A DNA stretch of 64,000 bases, taken from positions 248,001 to 312,000 of the forward strand of contig NZ_CP070490.1 of assembly GCF_016925635.1 (NCBI RefSeq). The letters are read 5' to 3'. The position numbers and the translations under genes are program-made. Positions 9,887 through 18,247 of this stretch are shown in pieces; the first letter of the stretch is position 1; each line of letters begins with the position of its first letter. This DNA comes from Lysinibacillus fusiformis (lineage in GTDB: Bacteria > Bacillota > Bacilli > Bacillales_A > Planococcaceae). The notes below the pieces were generated by a model. The model worked only from the letters and a program-made list of their open reading frames with translations. It made no database searches and had not been told where the DNA came from.

Positions 9887-9903
9887 TGTATTTGATTTTC
9901 CTT

Positions 9904-9933
9904 ATTGTACCGCAGGATCGTGTCATTTTTCAA
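9904..9933 (-). promoter_or_regulatory. sigma-A type promoter of the valS T-box transcript
   Basis: On the minus strand TTGAAA (9928-9933) and TACAAT (9904-9909) are separated by 18 bases. Transcription would start near 9897, just upstream of T-box Stem I. Confidence 0.7.
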
Positions 9934-9991
9934 GTGATTTAGTCATCTTTTAGTAAGAGGAAAGTAAATAGAAAAGGAAGTGACAATTCAA

Positions 9992-10186
9992 ATGCGTCGA
10001 CGCAAGTATAACCCTTGGCTTTTACCACCTTGGCTACGTCAAGTTCGTTTTTATTGCAGAACCATTATCGTGCCGATTTGTGCTTTTCAGTTTATCCGTG
10101 TCATTATTGTGCCAACATCAGGTGATTTAGTCTTCTTATTACTCCTGCTACTTCTCTGCTATTTACTTTTGAAAGACATCATTTGA
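9992..10186 (+). CDS. small membrane protein, 64 residues
   Basis: Starts MRRRKYNPWLLPPWLRQVRF and is very basic at the N-terminus. Two hydrophobic stretches follow, around residues 24-42 and 47-61; the last is leucine-rich and membrane-spanning. The ATG at 9992 has GGAAGTG about 9 bases upstream; a GTG at 9980 is also in frame but coincides with the binding site. The gene is divergent from valS, and its 3' end overlaps the 3' end of the SpoVID-like gene on the other strand by 24 bases. I do not recognise a function. Confidence 0.6.
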   Translation: MRRRKYNPWLLPPWLRQVRFYCRTIIVPICAFQFIRVIIVPTSGDLVFLLLLLLLCYLLLKDII

Positions 10187-10918
10187 AACACGAACTTTAA
10201 GCGGTGTATATTCTTCTGTTAGATCCCAAATCATAGAAGGCACTTCATGCCAAGTACTGGATTCACGTACAACAATATGGCTTGAGGATTCTCTCAATAC
10301 AGCTTTTTGGTCAACTGTTGTAGAGTTCTCTTGGCGTGAAGCTGCTGCTACTGCGGCAGGTTGTTTCACTTGAACACTTTCTTCGATTACTGCCATTGTT
10401 TCCTCTTGTTCGAAAGCATGGGTTGATAAGTGTGGATTGTCTAACATATTTCTTTCAACAACAGGTTCATATTCATTGAAAGCACTTGTGACTGTCCACT
10501 CAAGCTGACACATCTGATTTGCCAGACTAGGGCGAATATCCTTGACCATTAAATCTTTGACATCCGATTCTTTTGGTAAATCAACATGTAAAGGTACGGC
10601 ATACTCAAAATAACCAGTATCTCCTTGGATATCAAGGGCATCAATTGTAATTAAATCTTCATTATCTGTAAATGCTTGCATATCTTGAAAATCAAAGCGA
10701 ACGTGTGCGGTGATATGATAGATGCCCATAAGTCGAAGTGAATCCTCTAACTGCATTGCCTGCCACTGAGGCTTAATTTGTACAGCTGCTATTTCTGTTG
10801 GGCAGCCGTATCCAGGAAAACAAAATGTTTCGCGCATATTCCAAGTTTTGTGTTCGATAATAATCCCTCCCTCTGCATCATATGACGCTTGGAAGGATAG
10901 TATGCTAGGGTGTTTCAA
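10163..10918 (-). CDS. SpoVID-like spore morphogenesis protein without LysM domain (probable)
   Basis: 251 residues. Segments such as DSLRLMGIYHITAHVRF and YFEYAVPLHVDLP resemble the repeated beta-strand pattern of the SpoVID N-terminal domain, which nucleates spore encasement by SafA and CotE. The position also fits: B. subtilis spoVID lies between hemL and valS. The B. subtilis protein is about 575 residues, with an acidic middle and a C-terminal LysM that binds lipid II. Here the protein ends after a short linker and I see no LysM. The frame opens with TTG at 10916-10918, and no clear ribosome binding site precedes it, so the start is uncertain. The first Met codon is far downstream. Confidence 0.5.
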   Translation of the reverse strand: MKHPSILSFQASYDAEGGIIIEHKTWNMRETFCFPGYGCPTEIAAVQIKPQWQAMQLEDSLRLMGIYHITAHVRFDFQDMQAFTDNEDLITIDALDIQGDTGYFEYAVPLHVDLPKESDVKDLMVKDIRPSLANQMCQLEWTVTSAFNEYEPVVERNMLDNPHLSTHAFEQEETMAVIEESVQVKQPAAVAAASRQENSTTVDQKAVLRESSSHIVVRESSTWHEVPSMIWDLTEEYTPLKVRVSNDVFQK

Positions 10919-10954
10919 GTTGAACAGAGTTAAAAATAGATACTACTAGAAAAA

Positions 10955-10986
10955 TGGCATGCTAGAAGTAGTATTCTAGCATGCCA
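10955..10986 (-). terminator. intrinsic terminator after the coxG-like gene (left duplicate)
   Basis: TGGCATGCTAGAA and TTCTAGCATGCCA form a perfect 13-bp stem with a 6-base loop. Eleven base pairs of the stem (GCATGCTAGAA) are identical to those of the hemL terminator at 11662-11691, so the coxG-like gene lies between two copies of the same terminator stem. Confidence 0.85.
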
Positions 10987-11008
10987 CTTTCATGGATGTT
11001 CGTCTTAA

Positions 11009-11455
11009 TTAAACATTTACTAATTTAATTTTATTAGCTACACGATCTGTTAGCATTTTCGTTGCCTTTGGTACGATCGGTTTAAAAATCGGATTTAAAA
11101 CAGGGCCAGCTAACCCACCAGCAACGACTTCTAAAAATCCTGTCATTTTTGTATTTTCAGCATCGATGCTTTCTGCAAGGAAATAACCATTTCCTGTGAA
11201 ATTATCAGAAAGACCCTTTAATTCGAATGTAACTTTTGAAGGTGCCAACCATTCTAAGATTGTAATTTCTACTTCTACTGTTTTTTTCAATACGCCAACA
11301 TTGCCTTTAAAAGTCCAAGTGGAGTGTTTGTCATCAATCATTTCGTGTGCATTATAACCTGGGACAAGCTTTGCCCATTTTTCCATATCACTAACGAAAT
11401 CCCATACATGTTCAATCCCTACGGGTACTTCGACCGTGTGTGTGCCTGTTGCCAT
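11009..11455 (-). CDS. CoxG/SRPBCC-family protein
   Basis: 148 residues, a single START/SRPBCC lipid- or cofactor-binding fold. Recognisable features are the opening EVPVGIEHVWDFVSDMEKWA, the segment WTFKGNVGVLKKTVEVEI and the C-terminal helix containing ATKMLTDRVANKI. The family is named after CO dehydrogenase subunit G, but most Bacillus members occur without CO dehydrogenase genes, as here, so the ligand is unknown. The ribosome binding site is weak (GAAAGTAG). In B. subtilis hemL and spoVID are adjacent, so this gene is an insertion relative to that order. It is bracketed by two terminators with the same stem. Confidence 0.8.
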   Translation of the reverse strand: MATGTHTVEVPVGIEHVWDFVSDMEKWAKLVPGYNAHEMIDDKHSTWTFKGNVGVLKKTVEVEITILEWLAPSKVTFELKGLSDNFTGNGYFLAESIDAENTKMTGFLEVVAGGLAGPVLNPIFKPIVPKATKMLTDRVANKIKLVNV

Positions 11456-11661
11456 ATCAATTCACTACTTTCTTTTATGAATAGCTATATTATAAACGAA
11501 ATCGCCCACAATTTGGCTATGCTGAAAGATGTAATTTTGACAAAAGCAGGTCCTTCATCCAGTATAGAAGATCTTGTTTACTAGTAAATATATGCTATTC
11601 CCCCTTTTTGTCCATACATTTCTCTAGCACTATAATGCTTTCTGCTTTATCCATCAAAAAA

Positions 11662-11691
11662 GAGCATGCTAGAAATAATTCTAGCATGCTC
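11662..11691 (-). terminator. intrinsic terminator after hemL (right duplicate)
   Basis: GAGCATGCTAGAA and TTCTAGCATGCTC form a perfect 13-bp stem with a 4-base loop, with a T-run on the minus strand. It ends the hem operon and shares an 11-bp stem with the terminator on the other side of the coxG-like gene. Confidence 0.9.
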
Positions 11692-11700
11692 TATCAAATT

Positions 11701-12993
11701 TTATTGCGCTAATTGTGCAAATACTTTATCGAATGCAGCCACCGTTTTCGCAATATGCTCTTCCGTATGAGCTGTTGAGATGAATAATCCTTCGAATTGA
11801 GAAGGCGGTAAGAAAATACCTTCTTCTGCCATCAAACGGAAGTATTCAGCAAACAATTGTAAATCAGACGTTTTAGCAGAAGCAAAATCAATGACATCTT
11901 CATTTGTAAAGAAGAAGCCAATCATAGAACCTGCACGATTAACAGTGTGCGGGATATTATATTTGGATGCTGCTTCACGGAAACCAGCTTCTAGCTGATC
12001 ACCTAATTTTTTAAAGTAGTCATATGTGCCATGATCTAAACGTGATAACGTTTCGTAACCAGCTGTCATCGCTAATGGATTCCCTGATAATGTACCTGCT
12101 TGATAAATTGGTCCAGCTGGTGCAACTTGCTCCATAATTTCCTTTTTCCCAGCAAAAGCACCTACAGGAAGACCGCCACCAATTACTTTTCCTAAAGTCG
12201 TCATATCAGGTGTTACCCCAAAATACCCTTGTGCACAGCCATAATCTACGCGGAAACCTGTCATCACTTCGTCAAAGATTAATAATGCACCATGCTCTGC
12301 AGTAAGCGTACGTAATCCTTCAAGGAAACCTGGCTGTGGTGGTACAACACCCATATTTCCTGCAACTGGCTCCACAATGACTGCTGCTAGCTCTGCACCA
12401 AACTTGTCGAAAATCACTTTTGCCCCTTCTAAATCATTGTAGGCAACTGTCAACGTATTGCGTGCGATATCTGCAGGTACACCAGGGCTATCAGGTAAGC
12501 CTAGTGTGGCAACACCTGAACCAGCTTTAATCAATAATGAATCACCATGACCATGATAAGAGCCTTCAAACTTTAAAATCTTATCACGCCCTGTAACACC
12601 GCGTGCTACACGTAATGCAGACATAGTAGCCTCTGTTCCCGAAGAGACAAAACGAATCATTTCCATACCTGGTAGACGATCTAATACTAATTGAGCTAAA
12701 CGATTTTCTGTATAGCTTGGAGCACCAAAGGAAGAACCCTTGGCTGCTGTGTCTGCAATTGCTTTCACTACCTCTGGATGTGTATGTCCTAGAATGAGTG
12801 GACCCCAAGACAATACATAATCAATATATTCGTTACCATCGATGTCTTTAATGATCGCACCATGGCCAGATTCCATGAAAATCGGGTCCATATTCACTGA
12901 TTTGAATGCACGTACTGGGCTACTAACACCACCCGGCATTAATTGAACAGCTTCAGCATAGGCTTGTTTTGATTTTTCGTAAGAACGTGTCAT
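11701..12993 (-). CDS. hemL: glutamate-1-semialdehyde 2,1-aminomutase
   Basis: 430 residues, full length. This PLP enzyme converts glutamate-1-semialdehyde to 5-aminolevulinate, the second step of the C5 haem pathway. The PLP-binding region contains [12 protein letters not shown] and the Schiff-base lysine in [16 protein letters not shown]; the gating-loop region ends [11 protein letters not shown]. hemB ends one base upstream, so hemB and hemL are co-transcribed. It is the last gene of the hem cluster, as in B. subtilis. Confidence 0.97.
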   Translation of the reverse strand: MTRSYEKSKQAYAEAVQLMPGGVSSPVRAFKSVNMDPIFMESGHGAIIKDIDGNEYIDYVLSWGPLILGHTHPEVVKAIADTAAKGSSFGAPSYTENRLAQLVLDRLPGMEMIRFVSSGTEATMSALRVARGVTGRDKILKFEGSYHGHGDSLLIKAGSGVATLGLPDSPGVPADIARNTLTVAYNDLEGAKVIFDKFGAELAAVIVEPVAGNMGVVPPQPGFLEGLRTLTAEHGALLIFDEVMTGFRVDYGCAQGYFGVTPDMTTLGKVIGGGLPVGAFAGKKEIMEQVAPAGPIYQAGTLSGNPLAMTAGYETLSRLDHGTYDYFKKLGDQLEAGFREAASKYNIPHTVNRAGSMIGFFFTNEDVIDFASAKTSDLQLFAEYFRLMAEEGIFLPPSQFEGLFISTAHTEEHIAKTVAAFDKVFAQLAQ

Positions 12994-13974
12994 TTATTTC
13001 TCCTCCAACCAACGTGCAACATCTTTTGCATGATACGTAATAATTAAATCAGAGCCTGCTCGTTTCATGCCTAATAATGTTTCAAGCACAACTTTTTTCT
13101 CTTCAATCCATCCATTCATAGCAGCCGCTTTAATCATTGCATATTCACCTGAAACATTATACGCAACAAGCGGTAATGGATAGTTATTTTTCATGTCTCG
13201 AATAATATCTAAATAGCTTAAGGCCGGCTTTACGATTAAGAAATCTGCGCCTTCTTCGATATCTGACTCTGCCTCACGGAATGCCTCTAGACGGTTCGAT
13301 GGATCCATTTGGTAGGATTTACGATCACCAAATTGTGGAGCGCCATCTGCAGCGTCACGGAATGGTCCATAGTAGCTAGATGCATATTTGACTGCATAGG
13401 ACATAATCGGAATATGTTCAAAACCAGCTTCATCTAGACCAGCACGAATTGCAGCTACAAAGCCATCCATCATATTAGATGGAGCAATAATATCTGCGCC
13501 AGCTTTTGCCTGTGATATTGCCGTGCGGGCTAAAACATCTAATGAAGGATCATTCAAAATTTGATCGCCCTCAATTAAGCCACAATGTCCATGATCTGTA
13601 AATTCACATAGGCATGTATCTGCAATGACTAGTAGCTCAGGATGACGTGTTTTAATGAGTCGCGTCGCTTCTTGAACAATGCCGTGATCATGAAATGCAC
13701 CTGTTCCAACCGCATCCTTTTCAGCTGGCAAGCCAAATAAAATAACTGCAGGAATGCCTAATGCTACAACCTCATCAACCTCTGCTTCCAGTTTATCCAA
13801 TGAAAATTGAAAAACGCCAGGCATTGAATGTACTTCATTTTTTATATTTTCGCCTTCCATTACAAAAATAGGATAGATCAGGTCCTCTTTATGTAAGTAT
13901 GTTTCTTTTACCATTGATCGCATCGTTGCATTGGTACGCAAACGACGATGTCTTTGAAATTGTAGTTTTGTCAT
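12994..13974 (-). CDS. hemB: delta-aminolevulinic acid dehydratase (porphobilinogen synthase)
   Basis: 326 residues, full length. It condenses two 5-aminolevulinate molecules to porphobilinogen. The catalytic lysine lies in [14 protein letters not shown] and the metal-site cysteines in [14 protein letters not shown], so the zinc-type site appears intact. The ATG overlaps the hemD stop as ATGA, and hemL follows with no gap, indicating tight translational coupling. Gene order hemD-hemB-hemL is conserved in Bacillus. Confidence 0.97.
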   Translation of the reverse strand: MTKLQFQRHRRLRTNATMRSMVKETYLHKEDLIYPIFVMEGENIKNEVHSMPGVFQFSLDKLEAEVDEVVALGIPAVILFGLPAEKDAVGTGAFHDHGIVQEATRLIKTRHPELLVIADTCLCEFTDHGHCGLIEGDQILNDPSLDVLARTAISQAKAGADIIAPSNMMDGFVAAIRAGLDEAGFEHIPIMSYAVKYASSYYGPFRDAADGAPQFGDRKSYQMDPSNRLEAFREAESDIEEGADFLIVKPALSYLDIIRDMKNNYPLPLVAYNVSGEYAMIKAAAMNGWIEEKKVVLETLLGMKRAGSDLIITYHAKDVARWLEEK

Positions 13975-14732
13975 GATTTGTCCCCTACTTTCATAATTTC
14001 TTCGATGACTGCTTGCATTGTATATACACTTGGCATAATATCCACAGTAGCACCGTATTGTTCAAGAGCTGCTTCCGTAATATGGCCGATGGCTGCAATG
14101 CGCGTTGCTTGCCACCCAACATGCGGCACTACATCCATTGCGTACACATCAACAGCTGAAGGACTTGCAAAAATCACCGTGACATCTTGATGTTGCTGGA
14201 TGCAACTGACAATAGCCGCAGTTTGATCATGTCGTTCTATCGTTTCATAGACTGTCCATTCTTTTAATTCAAAGGGCAGCCCATCCTTCAGTGTACTTTT
14301 CGCCTTTTCTCCTCGAATAAACAGACATCTCGGATGATTACCTGCTACACTTGGAAATTCTTTGACGAAAATATCAGCACTAAATACGGAAGGCATAAAG
14401 CTCACTTGAAATCCTAACTTTTCTAATGCTGTCGTTGTTTTAGTCCCAATGGAAGCAATCTTCCCTTGGAAGTGCTTAGCATTCAATTGATGCCGAAGCA
14501 TTTTACAAGCAAAAGCATCGACAGCATTTTGACTAGTAAAAATAATCCAATCATATTGATGGGCGCAATTCAATTGTTCAGCATCATTACTGTCTAATCG
14601 TTCGCACGTTTCAATTAATGGGGCTATGATTGCTTGTCCACCTAAAGCTGTTATGTTATCGACAATGGTTGTTGTCTTAGATGTACCTGTTAAAAGTATC
14701 GTTTTACCCTTTAAAGGTAAATTACTTGGCAT
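13971..14732 (-). CDS. hemD: uroporphyrinogen-III synthase
   Basis: 253 residues. HemD cyclises and inverts ring D of hydroxymethylbilane to give uroporphyrinogen III. The sequence is poorly conserved in this family, but the two-domain pattern is visible: [11 protein letters not shown] near the N-terminus, [12 protein letters not shown] and [11 protein letters not shown] in the two lobes, and [14 protein letters not shown] near the end. It overlaps the hemC 3' end by 11 bases and the hemB start by 4, as expected inside a compact operon. Confidence 0.92.
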   Translation of the reverse strand: MPSNLPLKGKTILLTGTSKTTTIVDNITALGGQAIIAPLIETCERLDSNDAEQLNCAHQYDWIIFTSQNAVDAFACKMLRHQLNAKHFQGKIASIGTKTTTALEKLGFQVSFMPSVFSADIFVKEFPSVAGNHPRCLFIRGEKAKSTLKDGLPFELKEWTVYETIERHDQTAAIVSCIQQHQDVTVIFASPSAVDVYAMDVVPHVGWQATRIAAIGHITEAALEQYGATVDIMPSVYTMQAVIEEIMKVGDKS

Positions 14733-15654
14733 CTTGCTCTGCCTTTACACGCTGAATTAAATCAAAAGCACCCTGTTCTGTTAAAATAGCAGCTAGCGCT
14801 TCTCCAATTTTTTGTGCATCTGTACCAACAACTGTTTCCTTATACATAACAGATGCATCTGGAGCAGCAACAAGGCCTGTTAATGTAATTTCTTCCCCAT
14901 TAGAAGTGGCATACCCAGCGATTGGTACTTGACAACCACCATCCATTGCTGCTAAAAATGCACGTTCTGCATGCGCCTCTTGCCATGTTAATGAATCAGT
15001 GAGCTTTCCTAATTCGGCTAATAGCTCCGCATCATCTGCGCGACATTCAATGCCTAGAGAGCCTTGCGCTACAGCTGGCAAACATTGTTCTACAGGTAAA
15101 AACTCAGTGACTACATCATCGCTCCAACCAAGACGTTTCAAACCAGCCGCAGCCAAAATAATGGCATCATATTCTTCTGTTTCGAGCTTAGCTAAACGTG
15201 TATCAACATTTCCACGAATCCATTTAATTTCGATATCAGGACGTACTGTTAAAAGCTGTGCACTACGACGTAAAGAACTTGTCCCAACAACTGCTCCCGC
15301 AGGAAGGTCAGCAAATTTAACATGACCTTTCGAGATAAATGCATCACGTGCATCTTCACGTGGTGGAATACAACCAATCACTAACCCATCTGGCAATACA
15401 GCAGGCATATCTTTCATAGAATGAACAGCAAAATCAATTTCTTTATCGTATAGGGCTTGTTCAATTTCTTTCACGAACAATCCTTTTCCACCTACTTTTG
15501 AAAGCTGTACATCTAAAATTTGATCACCTTTTGTTACAATCTCTTTTACTTCAAATTCAAATGGTACACCAGCCGCTTTTAATTCATTAATGAACCAATT
15601 TGTTTGAGTTAGCGCTAGCTTACTTCTCCTAGAACCTACAATAATTTTTCTCAA
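14722..15654 (-). CDS. hemC: porphobilinogen deaminase (hydroxymethylbilane synthase)
   Basis: 310 residues. It links four porphobilinogens into hydroxymethylbilane using a covalently bound dipyrromethane cofactor. The cofactor-binding cysteine is in [13 protein letters not shown]; the N-terminal GSRRSKLAL, the VHSMKDMP motif and SLRRSAQLL are all present. Translation starts at a TTG (15652-15654) with GGAG close upstream; no ATG is available near it. hemX ends 18 bases upstream. Confidence 0.97.
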   Translation of the reverse strand: MRKIIVGSRRSKLALTQTNWFINELKAAGVPFEFEVKEIVTKGDQILDVQLSKVGGKGLFVKEIEQALYDKEIDFAVHSMKDMPAVLPDGLVIGCIPPREDARDAFISKGHVKFADLPAGAVVGTSSLRRSAQLLTVRPDIEIKWIRGNVDTRLAKLETEEYDAIILAAAGLKRLGWSDDVVTEFLPVEQCLPAVAQGSLGIECRADDAELLAELGKLTDSLTWQEAHAERAFLAAMDGGCQVPIAGYATSNGEEITLTGLVAAPDASVMYKETVVGTDAQKIGEALAAILTEQGAFDLIQRVKAEQDAK

Positions 15655-15672
15655 CAGTCTCCAACCTTTCTT

Positions 15673-16500
15673 CTAATACCATAAATGAAATCGCGACAAA
15701 CTACTTCCTAGGAAGAAATTTACAACAACTAACAGATAGGCATAAATATGTACCCACGCATAAGTTGTACCTATCAGCTTGCTTTTGCGATTCACATATA
15801 GGATAAAACAATACAAAATTAAAATAATGAAAGACCCTATGATTTTCGCATCGAAAATCGAAAGACTCTCTAATGTTAATAGTGCCCATTCAAACCCTAA
15901 TATTAAACTTATAAATAACATTGGTATCCCAATAAAAAATGAAATATTCATCCAGCTACTCGTCTGCTGTAAGGAAGGCAACCTTGTCCATAAGTGTGAC
16001 CACTTTTTCTTTTTCAGCAAACGATATAGAACGAGGTACAAAATGGCAAACACAAATGTTAAAGTGAACGCTGCATAGGACAATATTGCAAATGATATAT
16101 GAATAAAAAGCATTTCCGAAATTAATGTATCCCCGACAGCTCCTGTAGGACGCTTCGGCATGAATGTAAATATACTAGCGAATAAAAATCCTAGTATATT
16201 AATAATAAACACAGGTAAATCCACCTTTGCTATGCAATGAAGGAAAATGGATAACGTCACGAGTAACCAGGAATAAAAAAGAATTCCCTCAGACAAGGAT
16301 AAAATCGGAAAACGCTTCGTCTCCACAAACGTTAAAATGATAATGGCACTTTGAATCACCCATACAAATGAAACAAGCCAAAAAGCAATACGCCTTGCTC
16401 GTACTTGCTTATAAAAATAATCAGTAAAGTAAAAAACTAGACTGATCGCATACAAGACGATCATCACTTCATACAACCTCGTCATGGTCAAATCAGCCAA
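15673..16500 (-). CDS. hemX: HemX, membrane protein of the haem pathway
   Basis: 275 residues with about eight transmembrane helices, of the CcsA/CcmC-like cytochrome assembly superfamily. In B. subtilis HemX lowers the cellular level of HemA, so it acts as a negative effector of haem synthesis. Position between hemA and hemC is conserved. The frame opens at a TTG (16500) with AAGGGA seven bases upstream; an ATG five codons later has no better site. A terminator and a likely extended -10 promoter separate it from hemA, which may give hemXCDBL transcripts independent of hemA. Confidence 0.9.
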   Translation of the reverse strand: MADLTMTRLYEVMIVLYAISLVFYFTDYFYKQVRARRIAFWLVSFVWVIQSAIIILTFVETKRFPILSLSEGILFYSWLLVTLSIFLHCIAKVDLPVFIINILGFLFASIFTFMPKRPTGAVGDTLISEMLFIHISFAILSYAAFTLTFVFAILYLVLYRLLKKKKWSHLWTRLPSLQQTSSWMNISFFIGIPMLFISLILGFEWALLTLESLSIFDAKIIGSFIILILYCFILYVNRKSKLIGTTYAWVHIYAYLLVVVNFFLGSSLSRFHLWY

Positions 16501-16536
16501 TAGACATCCCTTCTTTGTCGTGAAATTAATTAAGCT

Positions 16537-16547
16537 ATTCTAGCATA
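16537..16547 (-). promoter_or_regulatory. candidate extended -10 promoter of hemXCDBL
   Basis: On the minus strand TATGCTAGAAT contains a TGn-type extended -10 (TAGAAT) about 40 bases upstream of the hemX start and just downstream of the terminator between hemA and hemX. No good -35 is seen. Confidence 0.4.
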
Positions 16548-16550
16548 GAA

Positions 16551-16600
16551 AACAAAAAAACGTTTTCGTATCTTAAGTTTACCATACAGATACGAAAACG
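16551..16600 (-). terminator. intrinsic terminator between hemA and hemX
   Basis: CGTTTTCGTATCT and AGATACGAAAACG form a perfect 13-bp stem with a 14-base loop, followed on the minus strand by seven Ts. It lies inside the otherwise contiguous hemAXCDBL cluster, so hemA transcripts should end or attenuate here. Confidence 0.85.
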
Positions 16601-16683
16601 CCTCGTGTAATATCAGTAGAAAATCCAATTGCGCATAATACTCATGTACAACCACATTTGTCTACGCAAGCGCAATAGATATT

Positions 16684-18048
16684 TTAGAAAGAGTACTTTG
16701 GCTCAGTAGAAGTCTGAGATACCTGTGAGCGTTCTTTGCGCTCAAGCTCTTGCTTTGTCATCTCATGAACTTCAACTTCCACAGCATCCTCTATACCAAA
16801 AATTTGTTGGAATAAACGTAACTGTTCATTTGCTTTTGGAGAATTAGCCATTTCCTTAGCTTGTAAGATTGGCTCTTTTAACAATTGATTGATAATAGAT
16901 TTTGTATGTTTGCTTAAAATTTTACGTTCACGTTCCGTTAAATCTGGCATTTTATTTTCGATACTCATCATTGTCTCTTCTTGAATACGACTCGCTTTTT
17001 TACGTAATGCTGAAATGACTGGAACTACCCCAAGCGTTGCTACCCAGTCTTTAAATTGCACAACTTCTTTGCCAATCATATCGGTAATATCAGCAGCAGC
17101 ACGTTCACGCTCTGCTAAATTCGCCTCGACAATACCTTGTAAATCATCGATATCATAGAGGAAAACATTTGGTAGGTCGCCAACTCGTGGATCAATATCA
17201 CGAGGAACCGCAATATCTACCATAAATAATGGTTTTCCTTTACGTAAACGTTCCACAAATTGCATCAGCTCGTAATCAATAACATAATCTGTTGCACCTG
17301 TTGAAGTAATTAAAATATCCGCTTCTAACAATGAACATTGTAATTCCTTCATTGATTTAGCTTCACCATGGAATTTAGCCGCTAAGCTTTCTGCTTTTTC
17401 AAATGTACGGTTAATGACAGTAACTTTCCCTACGCCACTACCATAAAGGTTCTCAATCGCAAGTTCCCCCATTTTTCCTGCACCTAAAATAGCTACATGC
17501 TTGCGTTGTAATGAGCCAAAAATTTTCTTTGCTAATTCTACGGCAGCATAGGAAACGGATACCGCATTTTCACCGATCGCTGTTTCATTATGTGCACGCT
17601 TTGCAAATGTTACTGCTTGTTTAAATAGTTGATTGTATACCGTTCCTGTTGTGCCAATCTCTTGTCCACTTAAAAAGCTTTTTTTTACTTGCCCTAAAAT
17701 TTGTGTTTCACCTAGAACCATTGAATCGATTCCAGCTGTCACTTTAAATAAATGTTCGATTGCCTCATCTTCTTCACGAATTGTTAAATACGAAGAAAAT
17801 GTCTCCACAGGCAAATCAAACCAGTTGGCTAAAAATTGTTTCACAAAATGACGTCCAGTATGCAATTGATCCACAACAGCATATATTTCTGTACGATTAC
17901 ATGTCGAAACAATTACGTTCTCTAATATACTTTTTTGCTTTTGCAGCGCTTCCATTGCTTGTGGCAGTTCACTCTCAATGAATGATAACTTCTCACGTAT
18001 TTCAACAGGCGCTGTTTTATAATTCAAGCCTACTACGATGGCATGCAT
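16684..18048 (-). CDS. hemA: glutamyl-tRNA reductase
   Basis: 454 residues. It reduces the glutamate carried on tRNA-Glu to glutamate-1-semialdehyde with NADPH, the committed step of the C5 pathway. The catalytic cysteine is C50 in STCNRTE, the NADPH-binding motif is [13 protein letters not shown], and the dimerisation helix is at the C-terminus. The frame opens at a GTG (18057), but GTGAGGTG is correctly spaced for the ATG at 18048. The C-terminal tail after about residue 430 is Lys/Glu/Ser-rich. A PerR-like box lies about 110 bases upstream of the start. Confidence 0.97.
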   Translation of the reverse strand: MHAIVVGLNYKTAPVEIREKLSFIESELPQAMEALQKQKSILENVIVSTCNRTEIYAVVDQLHTGRHFVKQFLANWFDLPVETFSSYLTIREEDEAIEHLFKVTAGIDSMVLGETQILGQVKKSFLSGQEIGTTGTVYNQLFKQAVTFAKRAHNETAIGENAVSVSYAAVELAKKIFGSLQRKHVAILGAGKMGELAIENLYGSGVGKVTVINRTFEKAESLAAKFHGEAKSMKELQCSLLEADILITSTGATDYVIDYELMQFVERLRKGKPLFMVDIAVPRDIDPRVGDLPNVFLYDIDDLQGIVEANLAERERAAADITDMIGKEVVQFKDWVATLGVVPVISALRKKASRIQEETMMSIENKMPDLTERERKILSKHTKSIINQLLKEPILQAKEMANSPKANEQLRLFQQIFGIEDAVEVEVHEMTKQELERKERSQVSQTSTEPKYSF

Positions 18049-18083
18049 GAATAACACCTCACACGTTCTAATTCACAAATCTC

Positions 18084-18092
18084 ATTATAGCA
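18084..18092 (-). promoter_or_regulatory. candidate hemA promoter (extended -10)
   Basis: TGCTATAAT on the minus strand, with the -10 hexamer at 18084-18089, would start transcription about 30 bases before the hemA start codon. No strong -35 is evident. Confidence 0.45.
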
Positions 18093-18158
18093 CAGTTCGA
18101 CAATAGTTCATCATTAATTTGTGAACATGTCATGAAGAACTGCAATTCGTCATCTAGA

Positions 18159-18173
18159 TTAGAATTATTATAA
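18159..18173. promoter_or_regulatory. PerR-like operator upstream of hemA
   Basis: TTAGAATTATTATAA matches the PerR box consensus TTATAATTATTATAA at 14 of 15 positions. The hemA operon is a known PerR target in B. subtilis. Here the box lies about 110 bases upstream of hemA and about 70 bases upstream of the best -10, so it may control a second, more distal promoter. Confidence 0.6.
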
Positions 18174-18210
18174 ACTAAGTGTAACAAATTATACGTGTTG
18201 TTTCAAATTA

Positions 18211-18242
18211 AAAAAACTGCCCCACAATCGGAGGCAGTTTTC
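18211..18242 (-). terminator. intrinsic terminator after the SLH/VWA gene
   Basis: AAACTGCC and GGCAGTTT flank a 10-base GC-containing loop and are followed on the minus strand by six Ts, just after the stop at 18248. Confidence 0.85.
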
Positions 18243-18247
18243 TCTCA

